Below the pieces are notes generated by a model. That model worked only from the letters and a program-made list of their open reading frames with translations, made no database searches and was not told the origin of the DNA. A stretch of 64,000 nt of DNA from the NCBI GenBank assembly GCA_013396635.1, contig WBMW01005650.1, positions 494,425 to 558,424 of the forward strand. The letters are read 5' to 3'. The first letter of the stretch is position 1. Each line of letters begins with the position of its first letter. The translations under genes were made by a program, and so were the position numbers. This DNA comes from Penelope pileata (lineage: Eukaryota > Chordata > Aves > Galliformes > Cracidae). This document shows positions 1-13,495 of the stretch, in pieces.

Positions 1-2171
1 TGCTTGTCATAGAATTAGTTTTATCCCGAAATACTAGAATCAAGCCTGTAGCATCAAGACATCAAACCAACTGAAGTTACGTTGCATTAAGCCTGCCTGT
101 CTTATTTCAGCCATTCCAACACTCTGAAATACATGATTGAAAGCTGTTAACTCCCAACGATACACTCCTGGCAAGCAGACTTGAGGTTTTTTTAATATTT
201 TATTTTAATTATTTTTAGTTTATAGCTCAGCAACTCAGCTGACCCAGGGGAACACTTAAACTAAATTTGATAGATGTCAAGTTAGAAAAAAATAAAGACA
301 GCAGTGTTCTTTCTCCCTGCAATTACAAATGTTTGCTGGAGACTTTTCTGACAGTATTAAGCATAGCAGAGACCCGGGGAGGGCGGAGAGGGATGTCGGA
401 CCCATTCACCAAGGTCACTTCGGCTGATGTTCTCCAGAACCTGGAAGGGGAGGAGGGCTAAGGAGGACTAAGACACCTACCAGTAGCAGTTGCTAACTCC
501 AAATGCAGTGGATTTGTCCTTTCATTTTATTTTTTTTCCCTCCCTTATGTCTGAGTCCTGATGTGTCTTGCATCAACTGGAGGAACTAAAAAGAGCGCTT
601 GTTTTTTCAGCTGACATTTGGAGCAGCGGAGACCTGTGAGATGCCCCATAGATGGGCTGAAAAACCCCCAACAACAACAAAAAATGGAGCTTAACGAGCT
701 GCAAAGAAGCAAGGAAGTGCTCCAGGAAACTATGTGAAAGGCTGCTTTTGACAGTCTACCTGAAAAATAAATATCAGAAACATCTAAAGAAAAAAAAGAC
801 TGTTTTCTAGTTCGTTTTTCTACCTTGTAAATCAAGATACACTGATATTGTAAAATATACTGGTGTGATCAGGAAGAAAGAGGGAAAAAACTAATCTTCA
901 TGAAGTTCTATAGGAACTATTCAGAGGGGAAAAATGTTACGTATCTCCAGTATTATATGCTGGCTAGCTGCATCAGGGAAAAAGAATGGGCTTTCCAGCC
1001 TTTTATCACTATATCACTGGCTCAAATCTCTTCTAGGGATGTCATCCAAAATTCAGGAAAATCAGTGGGAGGTTCATTGCTCTGAATCAATACCCAGGTA
1101 CACAACAAGAATGAACTAACAAGAATTACTAGAAAAAATAATGAATTTTTCATGTTAGTTTGAAAATGTTTGGATATTTCTTTCAATTAGAGTAGGAGGA
1201 AAATCCGGAAGCCACACCTTTTTTTGCTGCTTTTATTATACTGAAATAATCAGAATTATATCTATGGGAGTGGACCATTTTTCCCCCATTTAAAGAAAAG
1301 TCTGAATAAGAAGTACTGCACAAATTGATATCATATGAATCTGCTTCACGGTTCATGTGAATTCATCTGATGCTGGCCCAATGTAGTGAATTTCCTGAAC
1401 AAGACAGTATTGCCAGAAAAGTGTCCACAGTATAAAACCCAGCATCAAAATTGCTCTGAATCTTACATCTTTGTTAAGCATAAAACCCAAAGTACATTTC
1501 CCTGCTGAAAATGTCCCTTCCATGGTGGGAACCAAGGATGGTACTACACTCATCCACCATTTAGTGTTTTCACAGTCCATTTTCTAGACTTATTAGTTGA
1601 TTTAAAGAGCCCTATTCTGAATGTACAGTTATTTTTCTAATACACTGAAGAATACATTCTTAAAATGAAATACAATCTGATTTATTTTTTATAATTATAG
1701 ATGTTGAGAGCATTCCCTCCATATTTTTCTTCCCAGATGTCAGACAAATAAATCACACTTACGTATTTACAATGGTTGGTAACAAAAAGAAGCTGAGGTC
1801 ATCTGAATTATTTCATAATCAGGCAGGTAAAGTGGCTTAGCAGATTATGAGATGGATGCTGATGCCAAATTGTTCCCTGATGATAATTATTTGCTTCTGT
1901 TCTGTAATTCTGGGTGGGCAACACTTTTTCCTCTGTCCACTGGAAAAAAAAAGCAGGATGGCTCTCCCTATGGTTTTTGGCTTAACTGCACACATCTGGG
2001 TTTTGTATCAAAAGAAATAAATATCAGACCTAATTAATCCTCCGAGGCTGCTGGGTACTGACTCCTGAGCAACACAGACTTTAATTACAGCTTCAACCAG
2101 GCATAGTGATGGAGGTATTTCTAGAAGGCTGACTGATTTAACGCAGTGTATCATGTCTAAAAGTATCTGGA

Positions 2172-2215
2172 ACAACACTGATTTACATCAGCTGAATATT
2201 TGGCTCATTTGAGAC
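2172..2215. repeat. Fragment of old palindromic amniote repeat
   Basis: The stretch reads ACTGATTTACATCAGCTGA followed by a segment resembling 'GGATCTGGCCC'. This matches, with several changes, one end of a palindromic repeat that I know as abundant in reptile genomes and present as old remnants in birds ('gatttacaccagctgaggatctggccc'). The family name is uncertain; it is MITE-like because the two halves are inverted copies. The identification is from memory of the pattern, not from a search. Confidence 0.45.
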
Positions 2216-5200
2216 TCACTGGGGAGAGGGGGGATACTTATATACATACACCCTAATTTGTTCAGATGTGGAGTATAGCAAGCTGCATAGCAAAACGCTT
2301 TTGAAATCTGGGGAACTTTTCTAAACACAGTTCCTAGACAATTTGCTGCAATGGAAATGTTGAAATTGCATGATTGGGAAAAATAACGTGATTATATTTT
2401 CTTTCAAGAAATGCAAACTACTTGATTTACTAGTCCGTCATAAAAGATTATTTACAGCTGATAACATTTGTAATGATTCTACCAGAAGATAACATTCTTA
2501 TATCTAGACAGCACAACTCTGATTAGTTTCACATCTTTTCTAATTCAGCTAATTTAAAGATAGACTAGAGGGATTTAGTTGTACAGCAATAAAACTTGTT
2601 GGGAATGGGGTCTGTTATATGTTTTATAATTCTAAAGCTGTCTCAGTCTCTTTCACTCCCTCCTCCCCCCTCTCTTTTTTTCCTTTTCCCTCAAAGACTT
2701 TATAACCATTCTGATTGCAAATATGAGTGAATTCAGAGCAAATGGAAGAGACTGTTAACACTGGCCTCGGTACAGCCAGGCTCTGTGCAAACTTTCCCTC
2801 CTTGCCAACGCACCTCAAGTCTAGTTTGCAGTAACCCTTGTTATTCTAGTCCTGGATTTATCTAGCAGAGAGCTGCCAATGTACCAAATCATGTGGTCAA
2901 CTTTTGTAATGAGGGCTAATGAGACCACCATACTTATTTTCCCTCCCAACCAGAGCTTGAAATGGAACCAGCATCCCCAGAGGTGCAAGTGTGGTGTATT
3001 AATCCCCTGTGAAAGCCCCCCTGCCTCCCCACCATGCCATCTGAAGTCATACCCATGAATCCAGGCTGGTCTTGTTGTGCTGGGCAGCACTGTGTTTACA
3101 TGACTATCCATCTACTACAGGATATTGTTTTTCCAGTGGAGAATATTTCAAGTATTTCCAATGAAGATTTTTCCATACTTTATTGGTATTATTAAAAATA
3201 AAAGGAATAAGATCATGCTACAGAAATCCATAGTAACAAAAAAAAGCAGGGAAGTTTAAGAAAGTAAAGATCAAACTGACACTCCCCTATCTTCTTTACA
3301 TGATGGCTCTGGTTGCTGCACATGCCTAGTCAGAAGTCATTAATTACATACAACATCTCCTAAAGTTCCCTCCGTGTGCCTTAATTTCACACTGTTTTAC
3401 TTACGCCCTTGGAAGATAAAGCAAGAGAATCTTTGTTAAAAATACGTGTAATTGTGATAATGAGTTTTGTTATAGAGTTTTACATTTTGAGAGCATTTCA
3501 TAAACACTCAAGACCAAATTTGTTGGTTTAACAACAAGCAAGTGTTCAGCTAAATGCATAAAGAACTTATTAAATTGTGGAAAATGTGGAAAATCTGCAG
3601 AATCATCACTTTCTTGCACCCAGTCTGTACATATCCTTTACAGTACATCCAAGATCTGCCACTAGCTCTAAGTTTTAGAAATCATTCTACAAAGGGAAGA
3701 ATTAAAATCAAAGTGTTCTAGAGGGCAGCCCCAGCTCTTCCCAGGCTGCTGATGCTCCCATGTCATCCCAGATGTGGGGGAATGTCTCACTGCACTGTGT
3801 GTGACTCTCAGCACCTTGGAGTCTTCAGCTGAATGTTTCATAGTAGCCTCATCTCACAAAAGAAAAGCAATGGCTGCAGAAAAGTCATTACTGGGAAGCA
3901 CACCAAATGCCATTAAATCTCCTTTATCAGTCCTTCCCAGCTGATAAGGCTCTCATTAGAGCCTTAACTCAAATTCCTCTTATCATGATATCTTTAAGTG
4001 GTCACTCACACATTCCTGTTCTTCACATCTGTCTGTAGGGTTGTGGTTTCTTTTTTTTGCTGTACTAGTTCTGGAGACAGGAGACAATGACCTCAATAGC
4101 TGTAGTCTTCCCCACTAGGCGTGGATCTTCTCTCCATGAAGAGAAAGAACAACTCTTAAATGAGTATGCAACACCCATGTTTATATTTAAATGCTCATTC
4201 CAGTTTTATCAATGATGTGTTTGGTTTGGGCACTCAAAGGCAAGCATATGAAATGATCTCCTGCCCTGCTACCTCTATGACTGAAACCACAGCTGTGCTT
4301 CCATTCAAAAGCTCCTGGACACAAATGCACATGTACTTGACTGCAGTGTTTCATTTGAGATCGTTCAGGTTTTAACATCTTTGTTTCCAGCTGCTTGTGG
4401 AATCAAGCAACATGGTACAAAGATTTTTTTTTTTTTATTAAAAAATAGGTCCTGCAGTAGCTCATTCCACCTACTGTCATTTTGCTGTGTTAAATGAAAA
4501 CCCATTATATTAATGAATAACTGCATTTAGATTCTACCTCCCCATTGCAACAAAATTTGAATACCTTATTGCTTCTAATCACATCCTTGCCCAGCAAAAG
4601 AGGTGAAGTCACCCTATTTTGCAGGTGGACACTGGACACTAGAAGCTAACAGAAAGATAATTCTGTTCAAAAATGCAGTTGTGAATGTAAGTAGTGATAC
4701 CCAGTGCATGTACTATTGCTTGTATTGCTCGTAGAACTATAACCTAAGGACCTTGTTTGGTCACCAAAAAGTAAAATAAACTGCAGGGTTGGAAAACATT
4801 TTCCTCAACGCTACGTTGCAGCCTTAGCTTTTTGTTCCCACCGATCTGATATGGCATTTTCAGCAAGCACTCAGTTCAGAAGTTAGTACGTAAGGAGGGA
4901 CAAGTAGTATGAATGAAGACAGTTACTCATTAAGTCATCTATTTTTAAGATCTGTTTTGAGTCCTGTTTTCATTTTCCTCTTTATCTTAAAAGACAACAT
5001 TGAAGGGAAAAAGCAAATTTATGAGCACTTCCATGCAAAAACGAACAATGCATTTTTGGCTCACATAGGGAAAAGTTATGTTTAGTGCAGGGAAACATTT
5101 GTCAGACTTTGCATTTCTCAGAGCTGCTTAAACAGCTCAGAAACCTCATCTGATTAGGCATTTTGCAAAATAAAAACAAACTGGTTTGTTAAAATAGGCT

Positions 5201-5927
5201 TTAAGTGTCAAAGTAAAGATTTATGACTCAGAACTTAACACAAATAGCTGGATGCATACTTGGAACAAGTTCTTTTTTGTTGTGCAATTAATAATGCTGA
5301 GATTGCTATTTAAAATGTGAATGAATTTGTCTTTCTGGTTTGAACGTTATTGGTAGTGAAGCTGAAGGCAGCTCTGAAAACATTTTCTGGGACATGATTT
5401 TGGCAGAAGGCAAACCCTGGGATGCGAGAGGCTGGTTTAATACCCTGCACCTTTGGAACCAGCCTTACAGCACTGAAAATATTTCAATCTGCCAGCAGAC
5501 ATGATTGTCGGTCCAATTTCATCCTGTTTATTCAGCTAGCAAATATGTAGCTAAGGTGGGACTGACTGTGATCTAATTCTTCTGAGAGAGGCTTGCAAAG
5601 TTACTGCCAAAAGAAGCAACCAGAGGCTTTGTTATCATCAAGAGCTGGTAGGCAAAAGTCCTCCCTTGGTCATGCAAAACCCATCTTATTGAATGAGTAT
5701 ATACACCAGGTGGATGCTTCCACCAAGGTCCAGTTTAAACAGCACCCAGGCACACAGCTGAAGCTCAAGGGCATAGGACTGAAAGATGCATTTAACAATT
5801 TGCTTACATTTAAATGTGTGGAAGATTGCTTAAGCACAAAGACAGCTTGAATTCACACCTGGCTACACTTCCAGTGCAGTTCTGGGGAAATCAATTGATA
5901 ACTATTTTGTAAACTGCAGTCAAGAAT

Positions 5928-5978
5928 TGCAGCTGATGTAAATCAGCATTGCTGCAGTGGTTTAGAGGATGGAGAACT
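5928..5978. repeat. Fragment of old palindromic amniote repeat
   Basis: CAGCTGATGTAAATCAGCAT followed by TGCTGCAGTGG matches the complementary half of the element seen near 2.19 kb ('ccagctggtgtaaatcagcatagctccattgac'). Here the GTAAATC core is in the opposite orientation. It is short and diverged, so an old insertion is inferred. Confidence 0.45.
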
Positions 5979-8900
5979 TGGCTTTATCTTTCCACCAGTT
6001 TATTCACCAGGGATAACTAAGAAGAAAATGGCAATGATGTTCAGTTTCTTGCATGTGAATATTATTTTCTTCAGGTTATGCCATGTCACCATAGGGACTT
6101 CTACATGTTAGAGCACAATTGCATAATAAAGTTTAGAACAAAAAGTCTTTCACATCTTCATCATGTTATCCATATAGAAATTCATCTTGCCCAGATGTAA
6201 TTTGGAGAGTAGAAGAGGGTTTCATGGTTATTGATTACATCATGCAAATCCATTGGGAAACTCTTGTGAATGTCAGAGTTTGGCACAGATTTGGAAAATT
6301 GCATGTCCCATTGGCACAGAAAGCTGACTAGAAACATCCAATGGTCAGATTTTCAAAGATGTTCAGCCTCTGCAGCTCTTCACATTTCCATAGCAATGTT
6401 CCAAGTTTTGACACAGTTGAGAATCTGCTTGTTATCATCTAGATGTTTCTTTTGACTTCCTCAGAAAGAAGAAATCCTCGCAAATTCATCCCCCAGAGAA
6501 GAAAATGTTTCCAGCTCTGGCTACGCCCTTTGGAAGTGCACAGAACTTCAGCCCATGCTTTTGCCAGCCTATGAATAGTTACAACCCCAAATCGCTGCCT
6601 ATCTTCATAGCCTACACCAGTCTGAAACTCACAGATATTTCTGTTCTCATTTATATAGCTGTATTTTAAGCATGAGTTTTATAAGGAAAAATTAAGAAAT
6701 TTAGCTCACAGCCCAAATCCTTATGCTGCATATTCTCATATGATTTCTTCAGCATGGGTACCCACTACAGTTTTCCCTTCAGGGAGCACATTCACCAAAT
6801 CTCTAACTATGTAATGAAAGATGTCAGAAGTTAATATTTTGGAAGACTGAATCATTGATCAAATTTGACAGAGGGACACACAGATACAACACAGACACAA
6901 TGATTGCATATGCCTCAAGTCTCTAAGGAGACCTGCTAAGATCTTTGTGAAGAACAGACTCATTTACAAGCAGTTGCAGAACTGCAGGTGGGATTTTAGA
7001 TGGACTGTGTAGTTTTGGCTTCAGTCAGGAGTATTTTGTATGTATAAATGAAAACCAAAATAGAAACTAAAAATGCATGAAATGGGAAAATCTGAGCTTT
7101 CAATAATTTACGGTTGGGCCAAGAAGAGATGACTGCATACATCTAACCTGCCTGCTCCATATGCTGTGTGTTCATATTTCACTGGGACAACAAGGGAAAA
7201 AGCATTTACAAATGTCCACTAATAACTTTGTTTTTCTTTTTCAGTTTTTTCCATCATAATCAATTCTTTATTATGACTTGATTGTAAATATGGCATTTTG
7301 GTGATAGGTGACAGAACCACTCTGGGCCAGATGTGCTGGCTGCCTATGAAGGCATTGGCCATAGGATGTTAGTGGTTTAAAGTAACAGGAAACCTGAGGA
7401 ATATAATAAATCAGGCTTTTCTGACTAGGTTTTTTGTACAGAGTATAACAAAATGTATTGAATAACTTAAGTATGTGTGAGCCTCCTGCCTACCAAATTA
7501 CTGGGGTCTGCCAGTGGAAAGCACATTAATTTGATGTTGGCCTCAAACAGAAAATTGTTAAACAAAAATTAGGCTTCAGCATTTTAACAGAAAAACAACT
7601 CAGAGCTCAGTGTAAACAGGAGCCTAAGGATTTAACTGTAATGAAAATAAAGACAGACAGAACTCTTGACTTCCTAAGACCCAGTTCTGAGAACAGTTTT
7701 TGACTTCTGGGTCTCAATACTGCATGAAGGACAAAGCACGTACCAAAGCACAGGTTTTCTATGATCATGGATTTCTTGAGGTCATAGGCTGACATTCTGT
7801 GCTTTTCCTCACTTGTATTGACTTTTATTAACAATAAACAGAAGGTATTGAGCCAAAGTCATCCGATCCATGACAGTGTTTTATGAAGCTAAACTTCCAA
7901 CAAACAAGGATGCTGGAAGGGGCTGAGCACAGTGGTCTTCTCACATGGTGTCGTGGCCCTGCCCTGGCTGGTGGTAGGCACTCAAGGAGAGATATGGGAA
8001 CCACATTGAAGCTATTTCCCTCTGGAGAAGCTGCTTGCTGTCCTGACATAAGCAATCACATTTCAGTGATACTCCCAGAGATAAACCTGCCGACAGCAGA
8101 GCAGATCCTGGCCGAACAAGCTAAAATTAGTTATCGCTTGTTGGCTCATCCAAGGCCTTAAATATGAACTATTCTTGTAATCCAAATAAAGATCTTAAAA
8201 TGTTGTCAGCTTCTCTCCCAGCTCTTTTCTATTTTAGTTAAATAAAGCAAATACAAGAAACAGAGCCTTGTTTTCTATCTCATAGCCATCCTTTTTGTGG
8301 GGGAGGAAGAAGCATCACTAGACTTCCTTCAATCTCCTCCTTTAGACAGTTGTGAAGACTCAGGATATGCTGATGGAAACACACCCCTCTGATATATGGG
8401 TCCTACATCACTGCCTTACCACCTACAGCTTCTCAGATGCCCATCTCTTCCCTTTCAGGAAACACAAGGTCACTTTTAAATCCACAAAGTTGACGCACCA
8501 ACAGTAATAAGAAAACTGCTGTGCTTGGGGTGAAAGATGACCTAACATTTTCCATTTCCTCCATATTTTTGATGAGCTTTGGTCAACCTAAGGTGCTCTC
8601 TCCTTCCTTTCTTCTTGCTTTCTCCATTGTGCTGCTAAATGATGTACATATATGGGTCTCCTTCTTTACCAGCTTCTTATGACCATGAAGGCTATTAATA
8701 CATTAAATATTATAGAGATCTCCTACTTGAAATGCCCCCACAAGTCTTAGTCCTGGGCCATATTTCTTATGCTTTAATATATATTCTGGTTTCTGGCAGA
8801 GCTACAGGGAGTGAGTGTGGCATGCAGCATTTCCCAGACTGTGTAGCTTGGCACCAGAAAATAATTTCTCCGGAGTTCAAAACCTGTCAGGATGCTCTAT

Positions 8901-9461
8901 CAAAACCGCGCCACATTTAAGATGTGTAACACTAAAATGTCACTTTTGGAGCCCAAACCAGAGTGCCTTCAGCTTTCTGATTGGCAGAAAACTGACAGTT
9001 AAGCTCCACAGGGTTTCTACAACAGCTGTAAACTTTCAAAAATGCTTTGCTGCTGCAAAAACTATGGAGTGTGGTTTAAATGAACAATATGCCCTCTTCA
9101 TACCTCATCACCAGAAAGAGCATGCTTTTGACTTGAGCATGAACAATCCATGGTTTGATTTTTATTTTATTTTTTTCCACCCACACAGAACAGGTTAAGC
9201 AGTTTTTTGCCTGGTTCCTGCCTGTCACACAAAGAGGACTGTATTCCAGACATCTCTGGGAGGAGGAAGAGATGATACAGATGCTTATGCAGATGTTTGG
9301 ATTCTGTTCTCTTAATGTTCTATGCAGGACAAATTTAACCTCCTTATATGCCTTTCAGAAGGCTAGATCACGGCTCCATTCCATCCCTGGGACCTTGGAG
9401 AAAGCCAAGTCTCTAGCTAATATGTTTATGTGACATTCTGAGTTTGGCTTTCCTCCGCCCT

Positions 9462-9540
9462 CATGGGCCAAATCCTAATGTGACCCAGTGCTCTCTCAGA
9501 TCAACTGGAGTTTTGCCTGAATAAAGTATAAGTCAAAACT
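9462..9540. repeat. Fragment of old palindromic amniote repeat (related type)
   Basis: The segment begins GGGCCAAATCCTAATGTGAC and continues with CAACTGGAGTTTTGCCTGAATAAAG. The second part closely resembles the 'agtggagttttgcctgagtaag' block that occurs near the 'gggccaaatcc' end of old reptile and bird palindromic repeats. Recognition is by pattern only and the family name is left open. Confidence 0.45.
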
Positions 9541-9630
9541 GAGCAATGCCTCCAGCTTTCAGTCCAGCACTTCCATTTCAGAAAAACTCATTGTATTATA
9601 AAAAGATACATCAGCTCCAGCCCACTGCAG

Positions 9631-9648
9631 TTTTTTTTTTTTTTTTTT
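9631..9648. repeat. T18 homopolymer
   Basis: An uninterrupted run of 18 T is followed by a C/T-rich stretch to about 9665. There is no retrogene body on either side that would make this an obvious poly(A) tail in antisense. Confidence 0.9.
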
Positions 9649-10520
9649 CTTTTTTCCCCTCTCTCCTCTTTTTTGGCAATGATTTTGTAGAAAGCTGAAA
9701 TAGGAGAAGGCAGGTCTCCTCCTCCCACTGCTGGTGCTACACCCTTCCCTGAACAAATCTGCTCTCAGCAGGACACAAGTCCTTCCTGAAGGAGTTATGG
9801 TTCCTAGTGCAGAGCTGGTTGGCACCCAACACTATAGTAGCCCATAGAAAGGTGCCTCTACTTAGGAACAACCCCCAGCTTTTACTCCAGTCTCATTTTA
9901 ACATTTACTTCTCTGCTCTCTCTTTGTGCTTCATTCAAACCTGAGAAGTGACAAAGGGTATTTTAGGAACAATCCTGACAAACAACATAGGAAGATCTGA
10001 AGTGTCTTGGAGAAGGAGATAAGACCCTAGCTGAAAAAGAACTACTGGAAAATACACAGGCTCTGGAAGAATCCTTGGACACTGATTCTCAATAAGGGTT
10101 GCACACCTCTGCTTTACCTATTGCCTTCAGTTTCCACGCTTGTGCAATCAGTTCTAGGCATGAATCTCATGTGTCCCAACGTTGAGACTCTCTGCAGTCA
10201 CCTCCAGACAGCTGGGGAAGCTGTGAGATATCTGGGCTCTCCCTCATGAGAGAATGCAAGGAGATGAGCTGGAGGACTCTGCCCATGAACACCACAGCTT
10301 ACATCATCCATCAGTCCCTGTCTAAGTTAGCAATCCCCAAGATTTACCCATTGGGTGGATTATCTGCTTTGGGGTGCAAGGGTATAGAGAGCATCACCTC
10401 TGTGCATGGACCATAAGCAGTCAGGAAACATTGTGTGAGTGGAGATCTCTGACACATGGCTGTAATCCCCCTGTATGGGCTCTGTGTGGGAAGATGTACC
10501 CCACTGCATGGGGGTTGCCT

Positions 10521-10600
10521 TCACAGAATAGGATGGAAGGGACCCCAAGGATCATCCAATTCCAACCCTCCTGCCACAGGCATAGCCTTCCACTAGGTTT
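10521..10600 (-). mobile_element. CR1 LINE 3' fragment
   Basis: Read on the plus strand, TCACAGAATAGGATGGAAGG, then GGGACCCCAAGGATCATCCA and CCAACCCTCCTGCCACAGG, are the reverse complement of the avian CR1 3' end (consensus 'cagaatggtttgggttggaagggacc...atcatccagttccaacc'). The element therefore lies on the minus strand and only about 80 bases are kept, which is the usual extreme 5' truncation. It is non-coding and inert. Confidence 0.85.
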
Positions 10601-11172
10601 GGACAGTGAACAGTTTTGCTGCTTTCTGAACACTCTCACCACCAATATTTAAAGTAACAATGAGCCCTATGAAGACAAGAAGCCAGCCGAATCCATCTCA
10701 AACATTTTGCAAACAAAGAGACAAAACTGCTTTGGACAGGTTCTTTGCAACACCAGGCAAAGCATTACAGGTTTTAACAAAATACAAACAAGGATTCTAT
10801 ACAAGCTTTGACTCACCCAGCCAGTGAGGGGGATCCCCAACTCACACAGCACCCCTTCCCAGGATGCAGCCCAGCTCCAACAGATACCCTCTCTTCAGGG
10901 GTGACCCTTATATGAGCCCAGGGTGGCTTCACCCTGGGTCCACCCCTTCCAGTCACCTGGGGAGCTCAGGTGCAAACAATGTTCCTGTGCTCCCTGGGCC
11001 AGCCACAGCCCTTCACCAGGTGCTCAATCACCACTTCAAGCTGTGACCTAACAGTTCCCCTACTGATGTCAACTATTAAATGTATATTTCAGAGGTGCCT
11101 TTAAGTCTCTAATCACAATGCTTCAGAAGCATATTGCTTTTGAAACACATTACAGCCAAATGACTGAGCAAT

Positions 11173-11322
11173 CATCACAACAATCCAATGAATGAGCCGG
11201 ATAAGTAAGATTACACATGGAGAAACCCAGAAAGAGAGACCACACAACAAGTAGTGCGAGCCATGGGATTCCAACTCGGGATTTCTTTTTCTCAGTGCAA
11301 AATCCACTAGGCGTTGCTATCC
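11173..11322 (-). mobile_element. MIR-like SINE remnant
   Basis: The order of blocks matches an antisense MIR: CACAACAATCCAATGA (MIR 'acaaccctatgag'), ACACATGGAGAAACCCAGAAA ('cagatggggaaactgaggc'), an ACAACAAGTAGTGCGAGCC block, GGATTCCAACTCGGGATTT ('gggactcgaacccagg'), then CAGTGCAAAATCCACTAGGC ('cagtgctctttccactaggc'). The collinear similarity over about 150 bases is unlikely by chance. MIRs spread before birds and mammals split, so this is a very old insertion; it has no coding potential. Confidence 0.7.
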
Positions 11323-13467
11323 CATATGATCTCATGAAAGAAGTATATTTTCCATCTGTGAGGAACTCCTAATAGTATCAGCTAAGTGCAAATGAGTGTG
11401 ATCATTAGCTGCTCTTTGAATGAGACAGCTGCCAGGAAGCCTGTGTGTATGTTTTACGAAGAATTCCTAATGTCTGTGTCTGGAGGAGTATAAATACTTC
11501 TATTTCCCTCCAGTAGCTTAATTAGATTTTACTCTGTTTATTAGAAGAGTTCAGTTGCTAGCTTAACATGAAATAAAATCCGCATGATTAAGAAGTCATG
11601 AGCAGTAAAGCTTACGGTATGCTTTTAGAAATTTTCCTTTCATATCAACAACGATGAAACCCTCCAGTGTTCAATAAAGTGAAAGCAGGAGTGTGTTTAG
11701 ATCCAGCATTCAGGATCAAAACAGAGTGTTGGGGATAGAGGAAGGGTGGGAAGGGGGGGATCATGCCACTGAAATGGTGCCTGAAATGAGATAATTGCGT
11801 GGAAATTTGTATTTTTATGCACGTGGCAGACTGGAGAAAATATCTCTCCTTATGGATCTTTGCTGCTAAATAAAAATAGGAAAGGTATTCTTCTGTTACA
11901 GAGATGCTCTTCAGGTCTCACCTCCTTCTGTAGACACAGTCATATCTGTGTCCAAGGCTCATAAGAAGATGGGCTAATATCTAGATTCAAGCCCATTTGA
12001 ACTTCTTCAGTAGATATTCAGATCTAAGCCTCATAGGACATGATGGCCTTAATGATGTAAAATAGTCTCTAGGAGTATCCATATCCATCAGACATTAATT
12101 TTTCTAAATTGCCCCCTAGTCTTGACCTTGACATGAAAATTCATTGAAAGCAATGAGGTGTTTGGGATTAGCATCAGACTCTGGCATGAAAAATGCAGAG
12201 CTTTGTGGTGAGCGTGTAGTACCCCTGAGATTTCTGCAGCTCCAGTTGTCCTCCCAGTTTCCAGGTCTGTGCTAGCACTGAGCTCCACGCATGCATCCCT
12301 CAAAACCTCCATGTGCACTTTTAAATACTGAAAGCTGGAGAACCAGAACAGACAACCAATGTTCCTTTTCGCTTGACTTTGCTGGGAGAAACTGGCAGTG
12401 TGTCACATGTGAAGTCATTTGCAACGTGCAATAAGGAGTTTTCCAAATGAGTTTTGAACAGATGACCCCATTTCTCCTCAGAAAATGCATCTATATTCAC
12501 TTACCTGTGGAAAGAAAAATACAGTTTTGATTCATTCCCCTAACAACCTGAGAAAGCAGCCCTTAGCTGTAAGGGAGGCTGTTCTAGGAGACTTCTCTTG
12601 CAAGAAGCAGCTGTGTCTAGTGCAGGATGCACAGATGCTGGGGTGCACTCACAAACTCTGAATCCAGACTGTCCCGCTGCTAGCAGTATCCTGACACATA
12701 GCCACAGGCACAATGAACTCCTGTTTCTCATGGATCATTCAGAAAGATGTTTGGACTTAGGGTCAGGGTGCAGATCTGAGGACAAGGTAGGAAGGTTGAT
12801 GCAGAAAGCAAGTTCTAGAGCCTAAAAAAGAGCAAGCTCAAAGCAGGCGACTAGAAGACAAGGGGGGAAGGAGACTAAAAACCTAAAGCTTTCTCAAAAG
12901 AGCAAAGGGATTTGTGTAACCTAAGGGACTAAAAGTGCATTTTGGCCCACAGCCTGGTTTTCCCCAGCACATGCCCAGCCACAAGAGTCTGTGTGGTTCT
13001 TGTTTTCCCAAGTCTTTTGAAATATAGTTGCAAGAGTCTCGAATCCCTGCACATCTCTGCATTCCGCAAGAAACTGGCCCACCAAGTAGTTGTAATTCAG
13101 GATACCACCACACACCCACGTGTAAGATTCCTCAACAACTATGCACATTTTTAGGCTCAAATATTTTAGAATTGTTTTCACTGTGCCTGAGCAGTAATTG
13201 GCTCAGCTTCCCAAGCGTTGGATCATCTAACTAGAGTGATTTTTGACTCTGAGCCCAGGCACCATATCAAAACATTTATCAATTAATCATAAAAAGTAAC
13301 TAACATTGTTGTCCACCCAAGAAAAACTGTCACTTACAGACTCATGTATGTTATTGCTTATGAAAGAGCTGCTATATAGAAGTTGATTTCCTGCGCAGAC
13401 CAGGTGGAAAATCTGCTAAAGGCAGAGGTCAAATCTAGTTTAATTTTATACCCTTTGTTAAGAATGT

Positions 13468-13495
13468 TCTCTCTCTCTCTCTTTCTCTTTCTCTC
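13468..13495. repeat. CT-rich microsatellite
   Basis: The stretch is an imperfect (CT)n with interspersed TTT, followed directly by a short A run. It is low complexity with no other feature. Confidence 0.85.

Larger units (their letters stand above)
1..10520. other. Gene-free AT-rich DNA
   Basis: No coding exon, RNA gene or promoter is recognisable here. Open frames on both strands are short (under about 130 codons), overlap each other and show no known domain. CpG dinucleotides are rare, as expected for methylated vertebrate intergenic or intronic DNA. The only structured elements seen are three short copies of an old palindromic amniote repeat (near 2.2, 5.9 and 9.5 kb) and an 18-base T run at 9631-9648; these are listed separately. 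Confidence 0.6.

Noticed and set aside
267..461. Small frame ending SDPFTKVTSADVLQNLEGEEG
   Set aside because: The local GC rise and plausible amino-acid mix drew attention, but no family was recognised and there are no splice or promoter signals to support it.
4608..4660. CACCCTATTTTGCAGGTGGAC, similar to the antisense MIR core
   Set aside because: The adjoining 'aaactgaggc' block is not recognisable, so chance similarity cannot be excluded.
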